From Burkholderia sp. S171 (GTDB taxonomy: Bacteria; Pseudomonadota; Gammaproteobacteria; Burkholderiales; Burkholderiaceae): a DNA stretch of 64,000 nucleotides. The notes under the pieces were generated by a model that saw nothing but the letters and a program-made list of their open reading frames with translations, did no database searches and was not told the origin of the DNA. The stretch is from NCBI RefSeq assembly GCF_009766085.1, contig NZ_LMUF01000030.1, positions 73,460 through 137,459 on the forward strand, in the 5' to 3' direction. Positions 37,849 to 48,352 of the stretch are shown one piece after another (position 1 is the first letter of the stretch; each line of letters starts with the position of its first letter). A program made the position numbers and the translations under genes.

Positions 37849-38997
37849 CTAATGCCGGTCCACCCACCGCAACCCGATCAAGCCGACGATCAGATATGCC
37901 AGCGCCGGCGCTGCGGCCGTTAATGGCGCGGGCCAAGTGTTCAGCGTACCGATGTGTGAAAACAGCGTGTTGACCAGCTGGAAGCTCATGCCGATCATGA
38001 TGCCGCCGAACACCTTTACACCAACCACGCCGGCGCGCGTATGCAGGTACGCGAATGGCAGCGACAGCACCAACATTACGAGCACTGCGAGGGGATACAA
38101 GATCTTGCGCCAGAACGCGATCTGATACCGCTGAGTGTCCTGATGATTCTCCGTCAAATGCTGAATGTAGCTGAACAGGTTGAACATCGACATCCGGTCC
38201 GGCGACACCAGCAGCACCGACAAAATCTGCGGCGTGAGTTCAGAGCGCAGCGAATATTCGGGCAGGGTGATCTGTTTCGCGCGATACACCGGATTAAGCG
38301 CGTCGCCGGGATTCACAGCTTGCGGCGGTGCGTCGATGAGCTCGGTGTCCGTTACGTCGGTGAGCTTCCAGTGACCTGGTGGCTGGAACACGCCGCTTTT
38401 AGCGATCCGCACGTTCGTCAGCCGGAACAGCGAATCGAATTCGTAGATGCGCACGTTCGCAATGGTCGTATCCGGATTCAGCGTGCCCACGTTCACAAAG
38501 CGCGTGACCTGTTCGCCGTCCGCGCGCGCGGTCAGCGTGTCTTTCACCCAGACGCCTGATTCGAAGTTCATGGACACCGACGATCCCAGCGCCTCGAGCC
38601 GCACTTTCTCGGAGAGCTGGTCGGAGTAGGGGCCGACCACTTCGCCGATTACATACGTGAGCAATACCATGGGTATGCCGATCTTGAGCAGCGAGCGCAG
38701 CGCCTTGCCGGTGGACAATCCGGACACGCGGAAAATGGTGAACTCTGACGCGGCGGCCATTTGCGCGAACACGTAGATGGCCGCGATCAGCGCGGCAACC
38801 GGGATGATTTCGTAGAAGCGCGACGGTGTCTGCAAGGCTACGCGCAGCACGGCGAGCCCGAACTTATAGTTGCCGTGCCCGACGGTGTTCAGTTCATTGA
38901 TCAGGTCAAAGAAGAAGAACAGGCCCGAGAACGCAAACAAGATGAAGATGAACGCGAGATAGATCTGACGCGCGAAATACCGTTCGTAAATGCGCAT
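37849..38997 (-). CDS. lptG: LPS export permease LptG
   Basis: This 382-residue inner-membrane subunit of the LptBFG transporter lifts lipopolysaccharide toward the outer membrane. It has an N-terminal membrane bundle (MRIYERYFARQIYLAF, then AALIAAIYVFAQMAAASEFTIFRVSGLS), a periplasmic jellyroll (about 130-270) and a C-terminal bundle (KILYPLAVLVMLVLSLPFAY). The coupling-helix segment SEFTIFRVSGLS distinguishes it as LptG. It follows lptF by four bases. Confidence 0.92.
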   Translation of the reverse strand: MRIYERYFARQIYLAFIFILFAFSGLFFFFDLINELNTVGHGNYKFGLAVLRVALQTPSRFYEIIPVAALIAAIYVFAQMAAASEFTIFRVSGLSTGKALRSLLKIGIPMVLLTYVIGEVVGPYSDQLSEKVRLEALGSSVSMNFESGVWVKDTLTARADGEQVTRFVNVGTLNPDTTIANVRIYEFDSLFRLTNVRIAKSGVFQPPGHWKLTDVTDTELIDAPPQAVNPGDALNPVYRAKQITLPEYSLRSELTPQILSVLLVSPDRMSMFNLFSYIQHLTENHQDTQRYQIAFWRKILYPLAVLVMLVLSLPFAYLHTRAGVVGVKVFGGIMIGMSFQLVNTLFSHIGTLNTWPAPLTAAAPALAYLIVGLIGLRWVDRH

Positions 38998-39001
38998 TGC
39001 G

Positions 39002-40099
39002 TCAGGCCCCCTTCGAGCGCATGAACGCCGACAGCTTGAAGAGCGGGCGATTGCGTATGCGCAGCCAGAAGATGAACGCGACCATGACCGAGACGATTAT
39101 GTGCAGCCCCACCAGCCCGACAACAAACGACACCCGGCCTTGCTCGATCCACGACTGAACCACGTTCAGCAGGTTGGAATACGTCAGATAGATCAGCACT
39201 GCCATCACGAGATTGATTGTGCGACTGCGTCGCGGATTCTGGTAAGAGAGCGGAATGGCAAGCAGCATCAGGTTGATCGCGATCAGCGGCAAACCCGCGC
39301 GCCACGCAATTTCGGCAAGGTTGTCGCGAGTGGGATCGGCCAGCAATTCATTCGTGTACATGCCGGTCGTGGTCGGCGTGTTCACGAACTGCTGGCTTTG
39401 GATTTTCACGCCGTAGCGCTCGAATTCCATGATCCGGAAGTTCGGCTGGCCCGGAATGCCGTCATAGCGACGGCCGTTTTCCAGCACCACGAAACGGTCT
39501 CCATTGGCGTGCGTTTCCGTGTGCCCGTTCTTCGATACCACCACGTTGACCTTGCCGCCTTCCGTGCTCGTCACGAACACGTTCTGCACGTGTCCCTGAT
39601 CCGGCGACATTTTTTCGATAAAAAACACGCGGTGGCTGGTCTGCGATTCACGGAACTGCCCCGGCGCGAGCAGCGAGACTTCGTCGCGTTGCTGGAACCG
39701 TGCCTTGATCAGCTTGCTTTGCAAATTCGACCAAGGCCAGACCACGAATGCAAAAAATACGATGGCGATGATGATCGGCGTGGAGAAGAGCGCGACCGGT
39801 TTGATCAGCGCCGTTTGACTGACGCCCGACGCGAGCCACACGACCATCTCCGAGTCGCGGTACCAGCGCGTCAGCACGAAGAGGATGGACACGAACAGGG
39901 TCACGATCATGATCACGGCAAGATAGCCGATGACGGTAAGGCCGATCAGCACGACGACGTCGCGCGGATCGACTTGCCCCGATGCTGCAAAGCCGACGAT
40001 GCGGATCATCATCGTGGTCAGCATGATCGTGAGCAGAACCATGAATACGGCACCGGCCGTATACGCGAGTTCACGCTGAAGGGAGCGTTCGAAGATCAT
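39002..40099 (-). CDS. lptF: LPS export permease LptF
   Basis: This 365-residue partner of LptG has the LptF start MIFERSLQRELAYTAGAVF, the coupling segment RWYRDSEMVVWLASGVSQ, a periplasmic jellyroll domain (about 140-260) and three closing membrane helices (GLPLIAINLMLLAIPLSY). LptF and LptG are essential in most LPS-making bacteria; lptB and lptC are not in the window. It is divergent from pepA, the conserved arrangement in many proteobacteria. Confidence 0.93.
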   Translation of the reverse strand: MIFERSLQRELAYTAGAVFMVLLTIMLTTMMIRIVGFAASGQVDPRDVVVLIGLTVIGYLAVIMIVTLFVSILFVLTRWYRDSEMVVWLASGVSQTALIKPVALFSTPIIIAIVFFAFVVWPWSNLQSKLIKARFQQRDEVSLLAPGQFRESQTSHRVFFIEKMSPDQGHVQNVFVTSTEGGKVNVVVSKNGHTETHANGDRFVVLENGRRYDGIPGQPNFRIMEFERYGVKIQSQQFVNTPTTTGMYTNELLADPTRDNLAEIAWRAGLPLIAINLMLLAIPLSYQNPRRSRTINLVMAVLIYLTYSNLLNVVQSWIEQGRVSFVVGLVGLHIIVSVMVAFIFWLRIRNRPLFKLSAFMRSKGA

Positions 40100-40329
40100 T
40101 GATTGTCAGGTGGAAACCGGCGGCGACGAGGCGGTTGGATTATGTGCGGTCCGCGGTTGGATCCACGCTTGGACCACACGCCATGACAAACGTGCCGATT
40201 GAACGAGTCGAACGAGTCATGAGCGAGACATTCAATCCGGGTATCGCTGCCCGCGACCGCCTCGGAAAAAAATAGCGGATAATTGCGGCTTTCATCCTTC
40301 AGCCCAGATTTTATCCGAGGATAAGCGCG

Positions 40330-41841
40330 ATGGACTTTAGCATAAAAGCCTGTGATTGGAGCAAAGGCTCGGCAAATGGTTTCCTTAACGGAAAGGCCGA
40401 TGTAGTGGTGCTCGGAGTGTTCGAAGCGCAGACGTTGACGGGTGCAGCCCGCGAGATGGATTTGGCCACCAAGGGACTGCTCACGCGCACGGTGAAAGCC
40501 GGCGACATGAGCGGCAAGGCTGGTTCCACGCTGATGTTGACCGAAGTGACGGGGATTGGCGCGTCACGGATTTTGCTGGTCGGCCTTGGCAAGCAGGACG
40601 CTTTCAATCAGAAGGCCTACACGGAAGCCGCACGTGCCGCATGGCGCGCGCTGCTTGCCACGAAGATCGCGAACGTGGCGTTCACGCTCGCCCAACTGCC
40701 GGTGCCCGAGCGCACCAGCGACTGGGGTGTGCGCTGCGCCATCCTTGCACTGCGCGAGTTGACCTACAAGTTCACGCAGATGAAAAGCAAGCCGGAAAAC
40801 GGCGATCGCGCGTTGAAGAAAGTGGTGTTCAGCACTGATGCCGTCGACGAAAAAGCCGCGAAGCTCGCGGTGAAACACGCCACGGCGCTCGCCAACGGCA
40901 TGGACCTGACACGCGATCTTGGCAACTTGCCGCCGAACGTCTGCACGCCCACGTATCTCGGCCACACCGCGAAAAAGCTGGGCAAGGAATTCAAGCTGAA
41001 GGTCGAAGTGCTCGGCCAGAAGCAGATCGAAGCGCTGGGCATGGGTTCGTTCTTGTCGATCGCGAAAGGCTCAATCGAACCGCCTGCGTTCATCGTGATG
41101 CATCACCAGGGCGCGGGTGCGAAGGCCGCTCCGGTCGTGCTGGTCGGCAAGGGCATCACGTTCGACACCGGTGGTATCTCCATCAAGCCGGGCGAAGGCA
41201 TGGACGAGATGAAGTACGACATGCTCGGCGCCGGCTCGGTGTTCGGCACCATGCGCGCAATCGCGGAAATGGGGCTGAAGCTCAACGTGATCGGTGTGGT
41301 TCCGACCTGCGAGAACATGCCGGCCGGCAACGCGGTGAAGCCGGGTGACATTGTCACGTCCATGTCCGGCACGACTATCGAAGTGTTGAATACGGATGCG
41401 GAAGGCCGCCTGATTCTCTGCGACGCGCTGACTTACGTGGAACGCTTCAAACCCGCGGCGGTGATCGATATCGCCACGCTCACGGGCGCGTGCGTCGTGG
41501 CGCTTGGTCATCACAACACGGCTTTGTTCTCGAAGGACGACGCGTTGGCGGGCGAGTTGCTGGACGCATCGAAGGAAGCTATCGATCCGACTTGGCGCAT
41601 GCCGCTCGACGACGAATATCAGGACCTGCTGAAGTCGAATTTCGCCGATGTCGCGAACATTGGCGGGCGGCCGGGCGGCGCGATTACCGCGGCGTGTTTC
41701 CTGTCGCGATTCGCGCAGAACTATCCGTGGGCTCACCTCGACATCGCGGGGACGGCATGGAAAAGCGGTGCGGCAAAGGGCGCAACCGGTCGTCCGGTGG
41801 CCTTGCTCACGCAGTTCCTCGTCGATCGCGCGGGCCAATGA
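40330..41841 (+). CDS. pepA: Leucyl aminopeptidase PepA
   Basis: This 503-residue M17 metallopeptidase removes N-terminal residues from peptides in the cytoplasm. The two-metal site is in [28 protein letters not shown] and [16 protein letters not shown], the exact M17 signature. [17 protein letters not shown] closes the active site. ATG 40330 follows GAGGATAAG. E. coli PepA also binds DNA in Xer recombination; that role is not testable here. Confidence 0.95.
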   Translation: MDFSIKACDWSKGSANGFLNGKADVVVLGVFEAQTLTGAAREMDLATKGLLTRTVKAGDMSGKAGSTLMLTEVTGIGASRILLVGLGKQDAFNQKAYTEAARAAWRALLATKIANVAFTLAQLPVPERTSDWGVRCAILALRELTYKFTQMKSKPENGDRALKKVVFSTDAVDEKAAKLAVKHATALANGMDLTRDLGNLPPNVCTPTYLGHTAKKLGKEFKLKVEVLGQKQIEALGMGSFLSIAKGSIEPPAFIVMHHQGAGAKAAPVVLVGKGITFDTGGISIKPGEGMDEMKYDMLGAGSVFGTMRAIAEMGLKLNVIGVVPTCENMPAGNAVKPGDIVTSMSGTTIEVLNTDAEGRLILCDALTYVERFKPAAVIDIATLTGACVVALGHHNTALFSKDDALAGELLDASKEAIDPTWRMPLDDEYQDLLKSNFADVANIGGRPGGAITAACFLSRFAQNYPWAHLDIAGTAWKSGAAKGATGRPVALLTQFLVDRAGQ

Positions 41842-41878
41842 GCGTGATTGGACGAAGCGCAAGCGTGGAGGCGTGGGC

Positions 41879-42304
41879 ATGACGCGTATCGATTTCCATT
41901 CGAATGTGGGGGATTCGATCGCGTATGCCTGCCGCCTCGTGCGCAAGGCTTACCTGAGCGGCCAGCCGTTGATCGTGCTGGCCGAACCCGAGCGGCTGAA
42001 GCAGTTCGACGAGCAATTGTGGACGTTCAAGCCGCTCGAGTTCGTGCCGCATTGCATGGCGGACAGCGCGCTGGCGGCTGACACGCCGGTGTTGCTGACT
42101 GCGTCGCTGGAAGCGCTGGAGCAGAATCTGCAACACCAGATCCTGCTGAACCTTGGCGCAACCGTGCCGCCGCAGTTCGCGCGGTTTGAACGCTTGCTGG
42201 AAGTGGTTGGCAACGAGGAGCAGGAACTCGTGGCTGGGCGCGACCGGTATAGGTTCTATCGTGATCGGGGCTATGTGCTCAACAACTACAAGCAGGGCAG
42301 CTGA
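41879..42304 (+). CDS. holC: DNA polymerase III chi subunit HolC
   Basis: This 141-residue clamp-loader accessory subunit joins the polymerase to single-strand-binding protein. It begins TRIDFHSNVGDSIAYACRLVRKAYLSGQ, typical of HolC, and ends YRFYRDRGYVLNNYKQ. ATG 41879 follows GTGGAGG, 37 bases after pepA, and the pepA-holC pairing is conserved in proteobacteria. Confidence 0.92.
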   Translation: MTRIDFHSNVGDSIAYACRLVRKAYLSGQPLIVLAEPERLKQFDEQLWTFKPLEFVPHCMADSALAADTPVLLTASLEALEQNLQHQILLNLGATVPPQFARFERLLEVVGNEEQELVAGRDRYRFYRDRGYVLNNYKQGS

Positions 42305-42440
42305 GCGCACCGCGCAGTCGCAGTGTGCGGCGGCCACGCGGTATGATCCCAAAAACGCCCGCCGTTAGCCCGCAGTCGGCCTGCCATCAGGTTGCCATCA
42401 GGGTTACCAACAGCCTGCCATCAAGAGACGGAGTCCACTC

Positions 42441-42854
42441 GTGCCCATCACCACCGCGCCCGATACGGCTGAAACACCCGAAAACTTCGATTCCTCCATT
42501 CCCGTGCTGACTGATGTCATCGCGCCGGGCCGGCCGGATCGCGCCCGTGTTGCGCCGCGTGCGCCGGAGCCGGTGTTGTCGCCGGCGGCTGTACCATCGC
42601 GCGAAGAGCTTGCACACGGCACGGATCGCGACGCCGATGTGATCGCAGACAGGCTGCGCGGGCGCTTTACGCACTTCTTGACAGGCGATGGCCGCGCGTT
42701 GATCGAGGAACGTTGCAGGGAGTCGTTGCAGGAGCATTCCACTTGGCTGGTCAGCCAGATTACGCGGGAGGTTGCATTGGCGCTGGAAACCGAGTTGACG
42801 CAATGGGTGCGCGAGGCGGTGGCGGACGAGTTGGAACGGCGAGCGCGTCAGTAA
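42441..42854 (+). CDS. DUF2486 family protein
   Basis: This 137-residue protein matches the DUF2486 proteins found downstream of holC in Burkholderiaceae. The first half is Pro/Ala-rich and disordered, starting with IPVLTDVIAPG. The second half is a helical segment, VIADRLRGRFTHFLTGDGRALIEERCRESL to WVREAVADELERRA, probably a coiled coil. It starts at GTG behind GACGGAG. IPVLTDV-type motifs also occur in other small proteins of this group. Function unknown. Confidence 0.75.
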   Translation: MPITTAPDTAETPENFDSSIPVLTDVIAPGRPDRARVAPRAPEPVLSPAAVPSREELAHGTDRDADVIADRLRGRFTHFLTGDGRALIEERCRESLQEHSTWLVSQITREVALALETELTQWVREAVADELERRARQ

Positions 42855-42934
42855 GAAGGGGTTTTCTAGCGGCCGGCGCCGAGCCCGGCCCGGCGCAGCG
42901 GCAATCCGGCATTAAATCCGGCATCAATCCTGCC

Positions 42935-42968
42935 GGTGCAGCAGGACCTGAAACGGTCCTGCTGCACC
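42935..42968. terminator. Hairpin between convergent DUF2486 and ilvD genes
   Basis: A perfect 14-bp stem (GGTGCAGCAGGACC, loop TGAAAC) lies between the two converging genes. There is no T-tract on either side, so it may be a bidirectional transcription stop or an mRNA 3' protector. Confidence 0.6.
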
Positions 42969-42988
42969 AAGCGAAAAACAGCTAACAA

Positions 42989-44662
42989 TTAACCCGTTAC
43001 CGCGCCTTTATTCGCCGGCAACGCGAGCGCAGCATACTTGGCCAGCACGCCACGCGTATAACGTGGCGCAGGCTGCGTCCACTCTCCGCGACGGCGCTCG
43101 ATCTCGGCGTCATCCACGTTCAGTTGCAACAGCAGCTTGTGGGCGTCGATGGTGATCGAATCCCCTTCCTTGATGAACGCGATCGTGCCGCCCATATAGG
43201 CTTCCGGGGCCACGTGACCCACCACCATGCCCCACGTGCCGCCGGAGAAGCGGCCATCGGTAATCAGGCCCACCGATTCACCCAGCCCCTGGCCGATGAT
43301 CGCTGAAGTAGGCGCCAGCATTTCCGGCATGCCCGGACCGCCCTTCGGACCGAGATAACGCAACACGACAATATCGCCGGCCTTGATCTGACCCGCCACG
43401 ATCGCGGTCATGGCGCTTTGCTCGTCCTCGAACACGCGTGCCGGGCCGGTGATGACCGGATTCTTCAGGCCGGTGATCTTCGCCACGGCGCCGTCCGGTG
43501 CCAGGTTGCCCTTCAGGATGGCGAGGTGGCCTTCGTCGTACAGCGCTTTGTTGATCGGGAAAATCACGTCTTGGTCAGCGCGTGGCTTCGAAGGCACGTC
43601 CTTCAATTCTTCCGCGATGGTCTTGCCCGTGATCGTGATGCAATCGCCGTGCAGCATGCCCGCGTCGAGCAAGATCTTCAGCACTTGCGGAATCCCGCCG
43701 GCCTTGTGCAGATCGGTCGCCACGTACTGGCCCGACGGCTTCAGGTTGCAGATCACCGGCACTTTCTTGCGCATGCGCTCGAAGTCGTCAATGCTCCATT
43801 CCACTTCCGCCGCGTGGGCGATAGCCAGGTAGTGCAGCACGGCATTGGTCGAGCCGCCGGTCGCCATGATCAGCGCGACCGCGTTTTCAATCGACTTCTT
43901 CGTGATGATGTCGCGCGGCTTGAGGTCGGCCTTGACCGCTTCGACCAGCACACGCGCCGATTCCGCCGCGGAGGTGACCTTTTCTTCGTCGGGGTTCGCC
44001 ATCGTCGATGAATACATCAGCGACATGCCGAGCGCCTCGAACGATGAGCTCATGGTGTTGGCCGTGTACATGCCGCCGCACGAACCGCTCGACGGGCAGG
44101 CGTTTTTCTCGATGCCGTCGAAATCTTCCTTCGACATGCGTCCAGCCGAGAATTCGCCCACGGCTTCGAACGAAGACACGATGGTCAGGTCCACGCCCTT
44201 CCAGTTGCCCGGACGGATCGTGCCGCCGTACACGTAGATGCCCGGCACGTTCATGCGCGCGAGGCCGATCATGCCGCCGGGCATGTTCTTGTCGCAGCCG
44301 CCGATCACGACCACGCCGTCCATCCACTGGCCTTGCACGGCCGTTTCAATACAGTCGGCGATCACTTCGCGTGACACGAGCGAGTACTTCATGCCTTCGG
44401 TGCCCATCGACATGCCGTCCGAGATGGTCGGCGTGCCGAAAATCTGCGGATTCGCGTCCGATTTACGGATCGATTCGATAGCGGCATCGGCGAGCTTTTG
44501 CAGGCCCGAGTTGCACGGCGTGATGGTGGAATGACCGTTGGCGATGCCGATCATCGGCTTGTCGAAATCTTCTTCCTTGTAGCCAAGGGCGTAATACATC
44601 GAGCGATTCGGGGAACGCGCGATGCCCTGCGTGATGTTTTTCGAGCGGCGATTGAAGGCCAT
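42989..44662 (-). CDS. ilvD: Dihydroxy-acid dehydratase IlvD
   Basis: This 557-residue iron-sulfur enzyme makes the 2-oxo acids of valine and isoleucine synthesis. Cluster cysteines lie in [18 protein letters not shown] and [16 protein letters not shown]; other signatures are [14 protein letters not shown] and [23 protein letters not shown]. Length is full. It is divergent from a LysR-type regulator at 44769. Confidence 0.95.
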   Translation of the reverse strand: MAFNRRSKNITQGIARSPNRSMYYALGYKEEDFDKPMIGIANGHSTITPCNSGLQKLADAAIESIRKSDANPQIFGTPTISDGMSMGTEGMKYSLVSREVIADCIETAVQGQWMDGVVVIGGCDKNMPGGMIGLARMNVPGIYVYGGTIRPGNWKGVDLTIVSSFEAVGEFSAGRMSKEDFDGIEKNACPSSGSCGGMYTANTMSSSFEALGMSLMYSSTMANPDEEKVTSAAESARVLVEAVKADLKPRDIITKKSIENAVALIMATGGSTNAVLHYLAIAHAAEVEWSIDDFERMRKKVPVICNLKPSGQYVATDLHKAGGIPQVLKILLDAGMLHGDCITITGKTIAEELKDVPSKPRADQDVIFPINKALYDEGHLAILKGNLAPDGAVAKITGLKNPVITGPARVFEDEQSAMTAIVAGQIKAGDIVVLRYLGPKGGPGMPEMLAPTSAIIGQGLGESVGLITDGRFSGGTWGMVVGHVAPEAYMGGTIAFIKEGDSITIDAHKLLLQLNVDDAEIERRRGEWTQPAPRYTRGVLAKYAALALPANKGAVTG

Positions 44663-44768
44663 GTGGGGGCTCCTTGAGGATATTTTTGTCTGGTTGCGAA
44701 AGGATGAAGCTTGCGCGAACGCGTGTCCAATATATTATTCAGGGTCTACTAAGTCGCGGAACATATCA

Positions 44769-45716
44769 GTGGAAACGCGGAACATCGATCTCAGATTGTT
44801 GCGGTATTTTGTGACGGTTGCCGAGGAAATGCACTTCGGACGGGCCGCAGGGCGGCTCGCGATGACCCAGCCGCCGTTGTCGCAGGCCATCCGGGCGCTG
44901 GAGGACATGCTCGGCGTGGCGCTGTTTGTACGGACGAAGCGCTCCGTCGAGCTGACGCCCGTGGGGAAGGACTTGCTGCCGGAGGTGCGGCGCCTGCTCG
45001 GGGCTGCGGATGCGTTGAGACCGCTCGCCCAGTCGCTTGCGCGGGGCGAGGCGGGGGTTCTGTCTCTTGCGTTCGTTTCCACCGCCGATTACGGCCTCTT
45101 GCCGCTGCTGCTGCGCGATTTCGGCGCCCGTTATCCTGGGGTCCGGCTGCAACTCGTGGAAGCGACCAGCGACGTCCAGGTGGAGGAACTGGTGGCAGGC
45201 CGCATCGATGCCGGGCTCGTCATTCCCCCGCTGCCGCCGCGCCACGCCGTCGCGCTGTCGTATTTGCCGATCGCGCGCGAGCCGTTGGTCATCGCCATGT
45301 CGAGCGACGCCGCGGCGGAGCTCGGGCAGGGCGCCGAAGAGTGGTCGGAGACGCCTGTCAGCCTTCACCAACTCGCCGATGCCCCGCTCGTCGTCTTTCC
45401 ACGGCGTCTCGCGCCCGATTTCTATGACATGATCATGGGTTGCTACGGCGCGGCTGGCCTGATGCCACGTATCGGCCAGGAGGCCATCCAGATGCAGACC
45501 ATTGTCAGTTTGGTGTCGGCTGGCATGGGTGTCGCGCTCGTGCCGCAGTCGCTGCGTCATCTGCGCAGGACCGGAGTGGTGTATCGTCCGTTGCTCGAAT
45601 CGGGGCCGGTGGTTGAGACCGGACTCGTGTGGCGCGCGGCGGAGGTCAGCCCGGTGCTCGCCGGTTTTATCGATATAGTGCGCACTCATGCGGCCACCGT
45701 GCCAGCGTTGCCGTGA
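44769..45716 (+). CDS. LysR-type regulator divergent from ilvD
   Basis: This is a 315-residue LysR-type regulator. The HTH is DLRLLRYFVTVAEEMHFGRAAGRLAMTQPPLSQAIRALEDMLGVALFVRTKRSVELT. The effector domain follows (about 95-305), with LVEATSDVQVEELVAGRIDAGLVIPPL and LVSAGMGVALVPQSL. I chose GTG 44769 because it gives the usual short N terminus and has GCGGA about eight bases upstream. The frame stays open farther upstream, but into ilvD. It is a candidate local controller of ilvD; the CbnR/BenM-like HTH wording does not define its ligand. Confidence 0.85.
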   Translation: METRNIDLRLLRYFVTVAEEMHFGRAAGRLAMTQPPLSQAIRALEDMLGVALFVRTKRSVELTPVGKDLLPEVRRLLGAADALRPLAQSLARGEAGVLSLAFVSTADYGLLPLLLRDFGARYPGVRLQLVEATSDVQVEELVAGRIDAGLVIPPLPPRHAVALSYLPIAREPLVIAMSSDAAAELGQGAEEWSETPVSLHQLADAPLVVFPRRLAPDFYDMIMGCYGAAGLMPRIGQEAIQMQTIVSLVSAGMGVALVPQSLRHLRRTGVVYRPLLESGPVVETGLVWRAAEVSPVLAGFIDIVRTHAATVPALP

Positions 45717-45737
45717 CCCCAACACGTAAATAGAAAC

Positions 45738-46643
45738 ATGCTCATTCACCCCAATTTCGATCCCATCGCGCTTCATCTCGGTCCGCTCGCTGTGCGCTGG
45801 TATGGCCTCATGTATCTGCTGGCGTTTATCCAGTGCATTGTGATTGGCCGTTTGCGGCTGCGCTTGCCGTACGTCGCGGCGCAAGGGTGGACGACGAAAG
45901 ACATAGACGACATCCTGTTCTACGGGGTGCTCGGCACAATTCTCGGCGGCCGGCTTGGCTATGTGCTGTTCTACAAGTCGAGTTTCTACTTCGCGAACCC
46001 GCTCGATATCTTCAAGGTCTGGGAAGGCGGCATGTCCTTCCATGGCGGCATGATCGGCGTGACGCTCGCCATGGTGATCTTCGCGTGGCAAAGAAAGCGG
46101 ACCTGGCTGCAAGTCACTGACTTTGTCGCGCCGCTGGTCCCGCTCGGGCTGGCCGCCGGGCGCTTCGGCAACTTCATCAACGGCGAGTTGTGGGGCCGTG
46201 TGACCAATCCGAACGCGCCGTGGGCCATGCTGTTCCAGAACGCATCCCCCGATGACGCCATCTGGCTGCGCAACCATCCGCAGCAGGCTGCGCAGTGGCA
46301 TTTGAATGAGATCTTCGAGCGGTATCAGATGCTGCCGCGGCATCCGTCGCAGTTGTACGAGATTGCGCTGGAAGGGTTCGCGCTGTTTATCGTGATGTGG
46401 CTGATGTCGCGCAAGCAGCGGCCGGTGGGCGCGATTTCGGCGGTGTTTTTGATCGGTTATGGCCTCGCGCGCTTCACGGTTGAGTTCGCGCGTGAACCCG
46501 ATGATTATCTCGGTCTGCTGGCCATGAATCTGTCGATGGGCCAATGGCTTTCACTGCCCATGATCATTGGCGGAATCGGCCTGCTGATCTGGTCGTATCG
46601 ACGTGGTCGCGCGGTGCCTTCAGAGTCCGCGAAGCTTTCCTGA
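45738..46643 (+). CDS. lgt: Prolipoprotein diacylglyceryl transferase Lgt
   Basis: This 301-residue inner-membrane enzyme adds diacylglycerol to the lipobox cysteine of prolipoproteins. It has seven membrane helices. Signatures are [38 protein letters not shown] (the Lgt signature) and [13 protein letters not shown]. It follows the LysR-type gene by 21 bases and ends just before a bidirectional terminator. Confidence 0.95.
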   Translation: MLIHPNFDPIALHLGPLAVRWYGLMYLLAFIQCIVIGRLRLRLPYVAAQGWTTKDIDDILFYGVLGTILGGRLGYVLFYKSSFYFANPLDIFKVWEGGMSFHGGMIGVTLAMVIFAWQRKRTWLQVTDFVAPLVPLGLAAGRFGNFINGELWGRVTNPNAPWAMLFQNASPDDAIWLRNHPQQAAQWHLNEIFERYQMLPRHPSQLYEIALEGFALFIVMWLMSRKQRPVGAISAVFLIGYGLARFTVEFAREPDDYLGLLAMNLSMGQWLSLPMIIGGIGLLIWSYRRGRAVPSESAKLS

Positions 46644-46668
46644 ACGAGAGCTCAGTCTTTGCATGGCA

Positions 46669-46702
46669 CAAAAAAGCCTCGCACGCAGCGAGGCTTTTTT
46701 TG
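46669..46702. terminator. Bidirectional terminator between lgt and the SIMPL gene
   Basis: AAAAAAGCCTCGC and GCGAGGCTTTTTTT pair, with A and T runs on both sides. It serves lgt on the plus strand and could stop the SIMPL gene on the minus strand. Confidence 0.9.
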
Positions 46703-46726
46703 TATCGCGAGCCCTGAACTGAGCGC

Positions 46727-47452
46727 TTAACGGTTCATCTGTACCGAACCGGACACGTTCACGGTCACCGTCGAGGTGCCTCCTTCCAGCGCCATGGGTG
46801 CCGACATCTTTGCGTCCGCGCCCATGTTGCGTGCAGCCATCATCATGACCGGACGCGGCGACGACCCGTTATGACCGATATTCACTTCGCGGATCGCATA
46901 ACCGCTATAGCCGAACGCCTGGGCTGAACTCTGTGCCTGCTGCTTGAACGAAGCAATAGCCTGCGTCGACAGTTTCTGTTCCGCTGCGCGCTGCGCTTCC
47001 GGCGAGAGCGAGAACGTCACGCTGCCCACTTGCATCGAATCGCTCATCTTGCCTGCCAGCTTGGACGCGGCGGCGAAGTCCTTGGACTCCAGCACGACTT
47101 CCGTGCGGCCGCGCCATGCAGAGATGCGGCCATCGCGGTCCGTGGACGGATAAACGGTGAACGAACCACTGTGCGCCGTGACGTTATCGACACCCTTCGC
47201 CTGGCGCAGCGCGGCGTCCGCGCGTTGATTGAGCACCGACGTCAGCGAGGCCGGATCTTGCGCTTCCTGCTCATAGAACAGCGTGATGTCGACCACGTCC
47301 TGGGGCACGTCGGCGCTCGCTTGTGCCGCAAGCGACAACACGCCCGACGGCTGTGCCTGAATGATGTTTTGCGCAAAGGCGCCCGGTGCCATCGCAACGC
47401 CTGCAAGCAGCACAAGGGCTGCTAGTGTGGAAGTGGTGTTTTTCTTTGTCAT
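46727..47452 (-). CDS. SIMPL-domain (DUF541) periplasmic protein
   Basis: This 241-residue exported protein has a signal peptide ending AFA-Q (about residue 27). The mature part is a SIMPL/DUF541 domain: LSLAAQASADVPQDVVDITL, VYPSTDRDGRISAWRGRTEVVLESKDF and YAIREVNIG. The family includes E. coli YggE, linked to oxidative stress. Function here is unknown. The C terminus (EGGTSTVTVNVSGSVQM) completes the fold. Confidence 0.85.
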   Translation of the reverse strand: MTKKNTTSTLAALVLLAGVAMAPGAFAQNIIQAQPSGVLSLAAQASADVPQDVVDITLFYEQEAQDPASLTSVLNQRADAALRQAKGVDNVTAHSGSFTVYPSTDRDGRISAWRGRTEVVLESKDFAAASKLAGKMSDSMQVGSVTFSLSPEAQRAAEQKLSTQAIASFKQQAQSSAQAFGYSGYAIREVNIGHNGSSPRPVMMMAARNMGADAKMSAPMALEGGTSTVTVNVSGSVQMNR

Positions 47453-47548
47453 CGTCTAACTCCGTAAGCATGAGTGCACGTCATGTGACGCGAAGCTTAG
47501 GCGCTTCTCATGCACGCGAAGTTCCCTTCAACGAGGTTACAGGCGGTG

Positions 47549-48007
47549 TTACAAGAGGTGTTCGGTGATAAAGCGCCATTGCGCTTCGGTGACCGGCGTG
47601 ATCGACAGCCGATTGCCTCTTGCAAGTATTTGCATATCGGCGAGTTCAGCATGATCGCGCAACGTGGCGAGGGGAATAAGCGGCGTCTTTCTCACGAAGT
47701 GGACGTCGACAAGTACCCAGCGCGGCTTTTCCGCCGATGACTTGGGATCGTAGTAGTGGCTGGTGGAATCGAATTGAGTGGGGTCGGGATAAGCGGCCGA
47801 CGACACCTTCGCAATGCCTGCGATTCCCGGTTGCGGACAGCTCGAGTGATAGAACAGCACGCCGTCGCCAATCTGCATGCCGTCGCGCATGAAATTGCGT
47901 GCCTGATAATTCCGCACGCCGGTCCAGGGGAGGGTTTTTTTCGGAGCGTGGGCGAGATGGTCGATGCTCGCTTCGTTCGGTTCCGACTTCATCAGCCAGT
48001 AGTGCAT
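47549..48007 (-). CDS. EVE-domain protein
   Basis: This 152-residue EVE (PUA-like) protein begins HYWLMKSEPNEASIDHL and contains WTGVRNYQARNFMRDGMQIGDGVLFYHSSC, the core of thymocyte nuclear protein 1 homologues. EVE proteins bind modified bases in DNA or RNA. It is a lone gene between the SIMPL gene and the 6S RNA gene, a place it commonly has in betaproteobacteria. Confidence 0.9.
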   Translation of the reverse strand: MHYWLMKSEPNEASIDHLAHAPKKTLPWTGVRNYQARNFMRDGMQIGDGVLFYHSSCPQPGIAGIAKVSSAAYPDPTQFDSTSHYYDPKSSAEKPRWVLVDVHFVRKTPLIPLATLRDHAELADMQILARGNRLSITPVTEAQWRFITEHLL

Positions 48008-48177
48008 GAATGTCTTCCATGGAGAAAGGTGCTGTGCAAAGAAGCATGCACGATGCAGGATTCACAATGCAAAAGAAAACGGCGCCGGAGAAACTCCAGC
48101 GCCGCTAGTCCATTCAGTCAACTCAACCGCTTGCAAGCATGCGTACACACAAACACGCATACCGCTAAAAAAGGTCC

Positions 48178-48352
48178 CCGCCCAAGCCGCTAGGCCGGCA
48201 TCCTGAACCTGGGTTCAAGATTGGTCGCAGTAAGCAGCACCTTGGGCTCATCAGACAGAGTGACGCGCTCGCCAGTGCTACAAGGTCCCACAACCGTGCA
48301 CAATGGCATTGGTTCAAGGAATATATGACCTTGGCAAACCAGGCAGGGAGCA
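48178..48352 (-). ncRNA. ssrS: 6S RNA (ssrS)
   Basis: On the minus strand the region reads as 6S RNA: GCCTGGTTTGCCAAGG near the 5' side, CGGTTGTGGGACC, CACTGGCGAGCGCGTCACT and CTCTGTCTGA in the central bulge region. The 3' part has CTTGAACCCAGGTTCAGG, then a G-rich stretch and a run of T near 48170. A likely -10 element TAAAGT lies at 48356-48361. 6S RNA mimics an open promoter and binds sigma-70 RNA polymerase. Its place beside zapA matches many proteobacteria. Ends are good to about 15 bases. The rest of 48008-48571 shows no gene. Confidence 0.75.

Noticed and set aside
44766-46544. 592-codon minus-strand open frame
   Set aside because: It lies antisense to the LysR-type gene and lgt, has a His/Arg/Gln-rich composition typical of high-G+C antisense frames, and shows no family motif.
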